A stretch of DNA of 23,534 nt from Pelargonium cotyledonis. Taxonomy: Eukaryota > Streptophyta > Magnoliopsida > Geraniales > Geraniaceae. Where the stretch lies: the NCBI GenBank assembly GCA_036897625.1, contig JAYMTA010000863.1, positions 1 to 23,534 of the forward strand, written 5' to 3'. The translations under genes and the position numbers were made by a program. Shown here piece after piece: positions 8,524 through 20,500 of the stretch (position 1 is the first letter of the stretch; each line of letters starts with the position of its first letter). The notes under the pieces are model-generated. The model worked only from the letters and a program-made list of their open reading frames with translations. It did no database searches and was not told where the DNA came from.

Positions 8524-11500
8524 ATGGTTGTGAATTGCAGGCTCTCTCTGATTCTGCTCATCCATTTCTCGATTCTGTGCGCGCACGCCCAGTTCTTCAA
8601 GCCGTTCAATGTTAGCTACGATCACAGGGCTCTCATCATCGGCGGCCACCGCCGCATGCTCATCTCCGCCGGAATTCACTACCCTCGCGCCCCTCCCGAG
8701 GTACTCATAAAACGATTTCGTTGCTTTGAATAGTATTTGTGGGTGTATGAATTTTGGCTGTGAATTGGTTAGTTGAATTTTGGAAATGAAGTCAAATTTG
8801 CAGTTTTTGAGGGTTGTTTGTATGAGCCTGAACTGTGTTTGGGTAGTTAATTTGCTGCTTTTCCAATTTCAATTGCTGTAGATGCAGTTATGTTTGTTAA
8901 ATTTGGGCCTGCAAATTCGAATGTTTCATATTGTAAATCAGTGTATTCTCTTATCATCAAGCTACAAGAAATAATATTATATTCTTCTGCACTTGTGAAT
9001 TTGATAAACAGTGATATTAAGTTTACAATTCCAACTTAAATGCTATTTATGTCTGGCTTGCAATTTTTAGTTTATGAATCTTTGTTGAGTTTAATGGCAT
9101 TGAGTGTGTAATTATGGGCACGTGGCGTATCGGAAAGGAATCATGGTAGGGACAGTTTTAGCCGATTCAGTGTAGAAACCAGTTTGCCTATCTAGCTCTT
9201 CCCCAACCCTTCTGATCGGATCTTTTTCTTCATCCCAATAAAACGTAGCTTGTGATCATAAAAGAAAACTAGTGACTTCTATAATGTGAAGTTCAAGGCT
9301 ATGCTTTGTTCATCCATCCTTCATGAGAGCCTTAAACTTCATTTATTGCATTTCCAGCTATCGTCGCATACTCATCATTTTTTTTTCTGTTATTTTCATT
9401 TATTCCTCTTGTTCCCCTCGCAGAATTAGTGACCTTTTCTTTCTTTTTTTCTCCCCTTAGAACTTGCTTATGCTATTACGTTTGTAGAATGTGTATAAAC
9501 TATTACTTACAGCTGGCTTTGCACCCACCAAATATGCATTTTGAGTTGTTTGATTGATTTGTATGAGGTCAGATGTGGCCTGATCTGATTGCAAAAAGCA
9601 AGGAAGGTGGAGCAGATGCGATCCAAACTTATGTTTTTTGGAATGGGCATGAGCCGGTTAGAGGACAGGTGAGACAAAAGTGACTCTGTTGTTGTCCTAT
9701 ATGGAATGCATTTGTTCCTTCTGATATATTAGCTAAGTTTTTCTACTGTTCTGTTTCTTCAGTTTAATTTTGAAGGTAGATATGACATCGTCAAGTTTGT
9801 GAAGCTTGTGGGCTCAAGTGGACTCTATCTCCATCTTCGGATAGGTCCTTATATATGCGCTGAGTGGAATTTTGGGTCTGACCTCCTTCTTTTACAGTTT
9901 ATGAGTTTCCTCTTCTACCTACTACTCCATCACGAAAGATTATGACTCCCATTTTCTTTCATGTAATTATCATCTTTCAATACCCTAACTGTTTCTTTTT
10001 AGCCTCTCTAGGTGATTTGCACATAAAATAAACTCTTTTCTGCACAAAAAAAAATGATATTGCTGGATTGGAAAACAAGAATATTTTGTTTCGCCAACAA
10101 CACAAGTTACTCTTACTTGTATTTGAATCTATAGAAGTAAAAGATAATGCATTGAATGAAGAAATATTTATTATACCGTAAAAACTGAACTTCTGTGAGC
10201 AAAAGAGAACTGCTGGTGACTGTGTCTTGTAGGCCGAGTGATGACATATGTTGTACACCAGACCTGAAACTCTTAGGATACATTTGGATTTGAACTAAGG
10301 ATTTGGGTTTTATTTCTATGTACGAATCCTTTCAATGGGCCTTTTAACTAAACATAAGAGTATTGGATTCAGAGGTATTTTTTATTTAAACCATTGTGCA
10401 TTCTCTTGACAATACAAATTAGGAGTTCTAGTTTTGGTTGTTGAGCTCTTAGCCTGGCAATGCAACTTCTTTTTCCTTGCTAAGAGAAGTCTTTTCTGCA
10501 TCCCTTTGATGAACAGCTTTCAGCAATCTGTGAGCCTAATGGTGTAGTCTATACCACGTGTATTGTGAATAAGTTAGATACTGTGAACAGCCTTCAGTAA
10601 TTTGTGAACTGTAAACTATAAATCCAACAGTTCATTTTCAGTAATCCGTAAAAAAAATAAAAAACAAAAATAAAAACAAAATAAAATAAAATAAATTCTT
10701 ATTCAATAAGCTAACTATTGAATAATGGTGTAGTCTATACCACATGTATTGTGAACAGCCTTCAGTAATTTGTGAACTGTTGACTATAAATCCAAAAGTT
10801 CATTTTCAGCAATCCATAAAATATATTTTTAAATGGTGAATAATATTAGGTATTTAAAAATTGAATAAGTTAGCTATTTGACAATTTCACTAGATGCAGA
10901 TTGATAATCTTTCAGGGGATTCCCAGTGTGGTTGCGCGATATCCCTGGCATAGAATTTCGAACTGATAATGCACCTTTCAAGGTAAGCAAGACCCTATTG
11001 ACATCTATACTTGCAGTTTACATTTCCTGCTCTTTAGTTATCTGGAATACATTCAATTTTTGTCCTTCACTTCCTTGAGGGGTATATATTGCTTGCTTAT
11101 GGTAGTTCTTTGGGAACTACTTGTGAGATCACATTCACTTCAAGAATCTTGCTCAAGTATTAGGTAGGATTTATGTGATGTTTCAAGTTGCTTTGTTCAT
11201 GAGTGAACTTATCAAAATTGAGGCAGCTGTGATATGCACACTGTTGAGCTTGAATTTGCATTTGTGGTTATCCGTTATCATTATTTCATTTTATGAAACA
11301 TCAATTTATCTATTAAAATTTTCCAGGAGGAGATGCAACGGTTTGTGAAACTGATAGTGGATATGATGCGAGAGGAAATGCTATTTTCTTGGCAAGGTGG
11401 TCCTATCATCATGTTACAGGTTATATGATTACTCAAAAGTTCTATTGTAAATAGCTAGATTGACTGTGGTCCAAATTATATAAGTGAGAGTGAGATCTAA

Positions 11501-14500
11501 ACTATATTGATAAAAAGCGGTTTAGTTTCCAGCCTGAAAGAGGGGAGGACCCCAAGTTGCCTACGAAGTTGTCTCAAACTCCAAGTACAATTTACATTGG
11601 AGATTGTAACACTTCCCTTCAAGTGCAGGGAGAAAGAAACAGCTGTTATTCTTTGTAAAGTTTCCACATTGGGAAAATATAAACTAATTAAGGAAGTTAT
11701 GTAAATGGTGGAAGTGAAACCCTACTAATAAGGTTGACCTTTTAGTAGTTGAAACTTAAATTGTGTGTAACCCATTATTTAAACTTAACATGATATTAGA
11801 GTTGATATTGATTTAGGCTTGGGCTCAATTATGTTGTTGCGGCCTGTGTTCGTTGGCTCACTTGCGGAAGGGCATGCCTTAAGTGTCTCATGTGTAGAAA
11901 GAAAATATCTACACGTAAGGGGGTGTCGATTTAACAATTGTGCACGTGTGCTGAAGTGGTGACTAAAGCCCCATATTAGAAAGATATACATTAAAGAACT
12001 TACGGACAGTCTTTTAGGGTTTTAAAGTTCTTTTCTTTATTGACGCACTTTTTTTTTTATCAGTTATTGACGCACTTGATCTGTGAGATATATAAGGAAA
12101 CGAACCCTCACTAACTTAGGAATTTACCTCTACAAAAATTCCCTTAACTTGTGGGATCCTCAATACAAAATTTATCATCAATATTCTCCTATAATAAGGC
12201 CATGAATTCTCACACTCCCCCTCAAGCTGGCAAACAGACATTTTCCTTTCCCAATTGGATACATCTCTCTCAAACGTTGAGCTACTTAGTCCCTTGGTGA
12301 AAATATTAGCAAGTTGCCCCTTCATTGACACATATGGAGTACGTATCAACCCGTTATCTAGCTTCTCCTTGATGAAATGCCTATCCACCTCGATGTGCTT
12401 CGTCTGAACTGAGTTGTAGGCTATGCTTATTGCTGAATTATTATTACAGCATAGTTGGGCCGTCCCACTTAATCTTGTAGTCTTCTAAAATTATTTTTAG
12501 CCAAGGCAACTCACATACACTTGTGCCATTGCACCAAATTCTGATTCAGCGCTAGAACGTGCTACTACCCCCTGTTTCTTCCTTCTCCTTGTCACAAGAT
12601 TTCCTCCAAGGAAGGTACAATACCCTGACGTGGATCTTCTATCATCCATTGATCATGCGTAGTCAACAACTCAACATCAGTATACGGTTCCATTCATTGG
12701 GTGTTGTTTCACTTTGATTCCCTATTGGCTCCATGCAAATCCACACAGGAATGAGAACCACTCATTCTGATATTGGTTCCATTCAGAGTCCAAATCCCAT
12801 ATATGACATTCAAATTTGATGTATTCCACGGCTGGCTTAACATACGTGCTGGTCAATTTATAACTTCTTTCCATCTAAACTCTTGGAAGTCAAACTTTGT
12901 TTAGGTTTTTATGTATTTTTTAATGCAGTTGTATGCTCTTTAACCTATGCACCTTATGACATGTAAAAGCTGTAAATGAATTCTGTCAGATTGAGAATGA
13001 ATATGGAAACATCGAAAAAACATACGGACAGAGTGGGAAGGACTTTGTTATATGGGCAGCTAGAATGGCTCTAGATCTTGGAGCTGGGGTTCCATGGGTC
13101 ATGTGCCGGCAAGATGATGCTCCAGAAAATATTGTAAAATCTCTACCTTTAATCATTTTTTAAAGTTCTTATGAGTTATAATGACATTTTTCAGTTATGA
13201 GTAAATAGCATCTTTAACTGTATATGTTTAGGTGCTAAATGGAAAACATATTTATTATTCAAAAGTCTTACTGTGAGAAAGCTCCAAAATTTTAGTTTCT
13301 TGAAATGTCAGCCATATCATTATTGCTCTCTTTTATACTCATCTGCTTTTGCAGTTAAATGCCTGCAATGCTTACTACTGTGATGGTTTCAAGCCAAATT
13401 CCAATAATAAGCCAATACTTTGGACAGAAAATTGGGATGGATGGTATGAATCATGACAATGTCTTATGTTATGTGTGTTTTATTTAATGCATTTAATCTA
13501 TTTCATTTTTTGTTTTGTTTCTGTTGTTGGGTTTGTGGCCTGGATATTTCTAGGAAAATAATAAATGATTTTGAAAAATGGAGAATTATTGCTAGAATCA
13601 TTTATTTAATTAATTACTTGATATATGCTGAAGTAAATATCTGTAACTCTTTCCTAATTGGATACCTGTATTACAAGATATTATGAAAGTTATCTGAAAA
13701 ATGGTAAGTGTTAACGTACGTTCTCAAGCTCCAAAATAATAATCCAATGGTTTTATTTGAGCATCTGGAAAACATTATCCATTATTGTTTGGCATATGCA
13801 TTACATTCTCTATATTTTTGTAGTACTAGGATGATCTGTAATTCCGTCCAAGATCTGCCTAACCCTTCGTTTTTCTTGGTATTCTATACCGTTAGGTCCT
13901 TTCAGTTAGCTGTTTTATGGTACCGTGCTTGTTTCCTATATCTATTTGTGTCAGATTTGCTGTTTATTTTAATCCTTGTCTGCTTTTACCCTAGTTTTAT
14001 AGTCAGAAAATCAAAGCAAGTTTAACTGCTATATTGGTTGTTAGCAGAAGCATTCCTACATTTTATCTGTGGTGTATCCATCTTTTTGTTTGCTCTAAAT
14101 CTAGATACTTGATGAAATGTTGACGTTTAGCCATGTTGGCATGTGATTGTGCCATTTAATCTTGCCGTCCAGAGTTGGGACATTTTATGGCATAATGAAC
14201 TATAGTAATCAATAATACAATATAGTTAGTTAATTATATTTATACCAGGTATACATGCTCAACAGTTATCAGTATAGAATGTTGGTAAGGGGTGGGGATT
14301 GTCTCTCTATTTTTAATTATTAGTATAATTAGCCTTAGTGCAGCTCTAAACTGCTGCCTTGTTACCTTGAGGTAACGGGATTGAGTAAGAGAAACAATCT
14401 TTCTGCAAAAGAGTCATGGTAAAGCTGCACATATAAACGATTGCCCTCCCTAGACCCCACAATGGCGGGAGACTCGTGAACTAGGCTTACCTTTTTTTTG

Positions 14501-17500
14501 TTAGTTTAACTTTTCTACTTATGATTGTACCATGGAAACTACCCTACTTAATGTGTTGTGGCCTGTATTCAGGCAAATATGTACCATTCTCCTGGTATGA
14601 TTAGAGCAGATTTTTCCTGTTGGACCAAATTACACCTACAGCATAAGTAAATGTCTCAATATTGAGGGTCCTGCTGTTTTTATATAAGCTATTGAAATAA
14701 AAGAAATTATAACTACTATGGGTTGAATGTGCTACTATCTCTTGGTATTCTAATTATTGCAGACTACGTTTGTAAATATTTGAATGTAGGTTGCAACATG
14801 CGTGTCACTTTTAAGCAATAAATCATCTTGGCTTCTGTTTTGAAGGTATACAACATGGGGCGGAACATTGCCTCACAGACCTGTAGAAGACTTGGCATTT
14901 GCTGTTGCACGCTTTTTCCAACGTGGGGGGAGTTTTCAAAATTATTATATGGTATAATACAGAGTTGACATAAATCACCAATTAGATGGAATAGATTGTT
15001 ATGTCTCTTAGTATATTTTACTGTGCAGATGATAGTCTTTTAGTTAATGGGATAAAGCTTGGTATCAATGCCAAATTATATAAATAGAGAGAAACTTTAG
15101 AATATGAGAGGTTTGAAGTAATAATATAAGGATGGTAAGGAGAATGAGGGGAATGCATTAACGTATATGTTAAGATTTTAATGCTTCACTGTTTGTCACA
15201 TAAATTATGTGACATATGGAGTGCGTTGATACTTCTGTTTAATTTGCATTAATGTTATGATAAACATAAAAAATATTTAAGATATGCACTATTCCCATAC
15301 CCCACGTGACATGAGCCTTGTGTATTGGACGACCCTTTGTGGATGCACTTTATATTATTTAGGCTCCTATTTTAGGATATGCTCATATTGCATCCTGACA
15401 AGATTGATTGTTGCAGTTTTTTGGTGGAACAAATTTTGGCCGGACTTCTGGAGGCCCTTCCCTCATCACCAGTTATGATTATGATGCTCCAATTGATGAA
15501 TATGGTAAGGGAAACTGGTCCAAATCACTGGATCTTATTGTTCAGTAGACACCTTATTTTTTACTCAAAAGAAATTAATTTGCTGATTGATATGTTTTAT
15601 TTTAGGGATAATATTTGTTCTCATGTCCAGTAAGGTTAAAAATAACAATGACACTTTTTTTTCTTTGATTAAGGTTTGCTAAGCCAGCCTAAATGGGGAC
15701 ATTTAAAGGATGTACATGCTGCTATAAAACTTTGTGAACCTGCCCTAGTTGCTGCTGATTCACCTCAGTATCTAAGACTGGGACCAAAACAGGAGGTTTA
15801 CCCAAGGCTCAACTTATCCATATTTCTTAATAAGCTTATATAATGACTTATCTGTTTCATCAACTTGATTACCTTTCTGGACTAATAATATACCGTGAAT
15901 TCTTTCTTCACCTTGATCTAGCACATAAAGACTGGCCCCAATATATTCTTGTTTAGGGAGTTCTAAAGAGAGAATGAATATTGGGCTTCTTTATGACGTA
16001 AGAACATGAAGCACACAACTGGCAGCTGAAACATCTACTTAGACGATTATTTTGTGTCATTGTCATTAATATTACATTTTCATCTTAGCACATCATTTGA
16101 CTATTTTCTTTTTTCTTTTCTGCCATTTTCCGTACACTAATTGTTTCAGTCATGCACCAGAAGATGGCAATTTTTTTCCTTATCTTGACTGAAAAAGAAA
16201 ATGTGAAGGAAAATTTGTTTCTCCCTCTGTCACAAAATAATTATCTATTTTCCATTTTTTTGTGGAAATTAACGATGAGTTAGTTAGAATTAGGTTTTTT
16301 CACCTGTACCCTAAGTGCTCTTGTTGTAACAAACTCAAGGGGATCTAACCAGCTTATCTTAAGGATATTGATGTTAATTCATGCATAACTAACTAATCAA
16401 AATATAAAGTGGACAATTATTATGTGAATTTATTATTATAAAGAAAGTGGACAAATATTTTGTGACCGAGGGAGTATCATTTACGTATACCATAAATTTA
16501 GCTGATATCATGACATACAAACTTCAAGTAGTTCTTAAAATATGTTTGATCTTGTATAAGACATCTTCCAAGTACCAGTTTGTTGCTATATATTCTTGGG
16601 GCGACAAAAAATTACTTGAAGTGCAATTTGTAATTCAAATAGAAGTTATCTAAATCATACATCACTCTAGACAAAGGGAACTGTCCAATTCTTATGTGAA
16701 ATCTTTCAAGCAGTGCTGAGATCTCCAAAATGTTGTTTTTATACTGGCCTTTTCCCATTGGTTTACTAGTTAAGTTATGTTGCATATAACTATTTTCAGG
16801 CACATGTGTACAGTGCAACTGTGATTGATGGCCATAACATAACTCGTTATGGAAGTCAAAGCAGGTGCTCTGCGTTTCTTGCAAATATCGATGAACATAA
16901 AGAAGTTTCTGTGGTATTCCGTGGTCAATCATATACTTTACCGCCCTGGTCAGTCAGTATATTACCAGACTGCCGGAACACGGTGTTCAACTCTGCCAAG
17001 GTTATTATCTAATCGTGATATTTGAGGCATTATATCCATAATTTGTAACCCATGTTTGTTTGAACTCATGTAAATAGACTGAACTTTGATTGTTGGTTAA
17101 TCTTTATTTGTTGTCTGATGTCTTATGAACTGGTTTGTGTTTAAATTTTGTGCTCTTATTTCTTCGTTTAATAGGAAAACTGAGTCTTCTTGGTTTTACA
17201 TACATGCTCACAAACTATGATATATGCTTTTGAATTTTCACCATGTCCAAGTCTTATGAGCATCCATTTCTGATCTACATTCTGCTTAAGAAGTCATTAT
17301 ATCATCCAACAAGGTGTAGCTAGACTACTAGAAATATTCTTCTTTGACAATGACCCACAAAGTTTTTGTTTATACTGATGCTGTCTTTTCTTTCTATATG
17401 TCATGCATGACGTCATATTTCTTTAACATCTACCAGGTAATACGTTCTGTATCTTAATTGGGTGACAAAAAGCTTAACCTATGGATTTTTGTTAACTGCC

Positions 17501-20500
17501 ATGTCATTATGGAAATGAAAGTTATTATGAACTTGAGATTGGCATGAGTTGAGTTTAACACAAAAGCATGTACAGTGTTTAAGCTATTCTATTATATAGA
17601 TAACACAAGTGCTTTATATTCTATTTTTATCTTTCGACTTTGTCAAATTATTCATTAACAGCTCCAGGATAACAGAAGCTAAGTGTTGATTCTAAAGAAT
17701 ATAATCATGTTGCTTCCCTTTTAACCAGATAGTGCCTTCTGAGGGAAGTAAAGTTTAGTTACATTGATCTGTTATTTTTGTATCATTATCCTTTCTCTTA
17801 TATATAATTGCTGATAGTAAGAATTTTGAATGTTTGATGTTCTTACACATTGAAAGGCAGACTATAATATAGGCCATATATGACTTCTGATTCTTCATCC
17901 TACAACATGCATTTATACGAGCATACTTCTACTCGAGCTTTTGTTAAGGAGTAGGATTTTATATTTAGTTTCCTATGTCTGAGCCTTTGAAGCCTCTTTT
18001 ACATGTCTTGAGCAGGTTGCAACACAAACTTCCATCAAGGAAGTACAGTTTGATTTGCCGCTTTTTAGAAATATTTCTCAACCACGTAAATTGAGGACTC
18101 AGAGTGAAGCTCCTTACTTCTCAAAATCCTGGATGACTGTGAAAGAGCCAATTGGAGTGTGGAGTGAGAATAGTTTTACCATACAAGGCATAATGGAACA
18201 TCTAAATGTTACAAAGGACCAATCTGATTATCTGTGGCATTTCACAAGGTACTCAAAATAATTTTCTTGATCCATTCTGTGTGTGTGTGTTGTGTTCCCC
18301 TGATTCATTCTTGAAAGTAAGAGAATGTAGAAATATCCATGAAAAGTTATGGGTATGAGAACATAGAAATTTCCCTGAAAAGTTATGGATGCTAATGAAC
18401 TGGCTTACAAGTAATGTCTATCAGGGATTAGACCAAAAACATGGGTTCAATTTTTTTTCTTGATTTCTAAATTTATCTTTTGCTTAAATTTCTTCTTAAG
18501 AAACTGTTCTAAAAAAAATTGGAACCAGTTCCTGCCTTCACAGTGCTCAGGCTGCTGCTGCTGCTTTATGATAGAGAGGGATATCTTAGATCATTTGTAA
18601 GTGTTGGAGGCTGAAAATGAGGAGATATGTGATGTTAGAGTGGCTGAAAATTAGGAGATTGATTAGCACAGTTTTAAGGATCTTATTTTGTCTAGATTGA
18701 TCTGATTTTTGAGATCTTTGATTGATCTTGATTTACTCTACTTGTACTATGAATGAGTTTCAACCATTCTGAATAATATGAATCATTTTTTTTTTCTCAA
18801 ACTTAACATGGTATCAGAGCCTACTTCTTATTAAAGCCTCTTTCATCTCTTCTGCTGCTTGACAAAGCTTCCTACATGGCATTGGTGCCAAACCCTTAAC
18901 AACCCAAGTCTAAAACATTGTAGCTATAATCTACCCAGCCCTCAATCCACAAAAACCAATTAGCATGGACCCCAAACCATGCAGGATTTGTTGACCCCAA
19001 ATCATTTAGCATGTAAATGAATGCTCACTTTCCCATTTTTGTAAAAATTAAATATAAGTTAGCTAGGTTTGGACTTTCTCCTTTATGCTCCAATATATTC
19101 TTGTTGCAACAAACTTACAAGATTCTAACTAACTCATCATAGGATATTGTTGGTAATTCATGCATAACTAACTTTATAAACAGGAAAGTGGACACTCATT
19201 TTGTACAAAAAGTTTAGAAAAAGTTGACACTCATTTTGGACTAAGGGAGCACTAAACAAATTATTAACATGGTTCTATGCTCTTGTTTTCTTTGAAGTAG
19301 CAATGGCCATGCTCGGAACTTCTATTCTGACTATTTGAATGTCTATCTCACAAAGAAAGGATCAATACATTATACATATATGTATCTTTTGTTCTTTTTT
19401 TTTCTTTTTTTTTTTTGAGAAAATTTAATTTTCATTTAATGGTTTCCATGTAATATCCATCTGTTTAAGGTGTATCACATTTTTTTGAAATACAGAATAT
19501 ATGTTTCTGAGGAAGATATTTCATTTTGGGCGCAAAATAAAGTTATTCCAACAGTTACAATCGATAGCATCCGTGATGTGTTCCGCATCTTTGTCAATGG
19601 CCAACTTGCAGGTAATTGGTATAACATTTTTTTTTCTCAGATGGGTTAGGGACTTAGGGTTATGAACTTCACATCTGTCTAGGACATATGGCTGCCCGTA
19701 GAGTTCATAATTTATTCTAATCCTAGATTCTGGTCTTTATTTTTGTTAGCTAGGATGGTTGACATGATTTAGTTTGAGAGTAGAGTTAGGTCCATGCCTT
19801 TTGAGAAATTGTGAGTCTGTTTTTTGGTAATGTAGTAGCACCATGTTTAGAAAACTATATTACACTGTTTTTTCTCAACTTATGCTTCTACATCGTCTGG
19901 AAGTGCAGGCAGTGTGATTGGTCACTGGGTAAAAGCAGTTCAACCTGTTGAGTTGCATCAAGGATACAATGATTTACTGTTATTATCTCAGACAGTGGGC
20001 TTACAGGTAGAAGCTTCAGCAGCTCAGCTTTTCTCAGGCTAATATTTGAATATCTTCTGATAACCTTTTAATAGCTCACATTTTAGACACACTAGTAGTT
20101 TCTTAGAGAAAAGAGAATGAGCTAACCGCGAAGACTATCTTCTTGATAGGTAGAGCAAAACAAAATAACAAGACTTAGCTATAGCTCACACTCTCTCTCC
20201 AACTTGTACCCTCCTAACCTCTGAACCGCTTATCTCGTGTATCCTCCTATTATATCGATTGTTAATATTGTGCTATGACTTATGATGCAGAATTATGGCG
20301 CATTCCTTGAGAAAGATGGTGCGGGGTTTAGAGGCCAAGCTAAGGTCACTGGATTCAGAAATGGGGACATCGACCTCTTGAAGTCAACATGGACCTACCA
20401 GGTTTGGATTTAATTCTTTGAGCTGAGTAGTATTCTAAGCTTCATTTTGTTGCAATGTGAATACCAGCTACTTTTCCATGTATCATTAGTATCTTGGTCA

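Noticed and set aside
8416..8679. 87-codon minus-strand frame over BGAL9 exon 1
   Set aside because: Antisense shadow of the GC-richer first coding exon, which has a clear signal peptide and GH35 start on the plus strand.
9977..10258. 93-codon minus-strand frame in intron 3
   Set aside because: T- and A-rich composition, no recognisable domain, lies within a spliced intron.
13453..14025. Two hydrophobic plus-strand frames in intron 7 that could suggest a small membrane protein
   Set aside because: Hydrophobicity is explained by T-rich intron DNA, and splicing of exons 7 and 8 is unambiguous.
15054..15090. A second primer-binding-site-like phrase (tggtatcaatgcc) in intron 8
   Set aside because: Two mismatches to the primer site, and no LTR-like ending directly before it or leader after it.
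16612..16932. 106-codon minus-strand frame overlapping exon 11
   Set aside because: Shadow of the BGAL9 exon plus intron sequence; no family resemblance.
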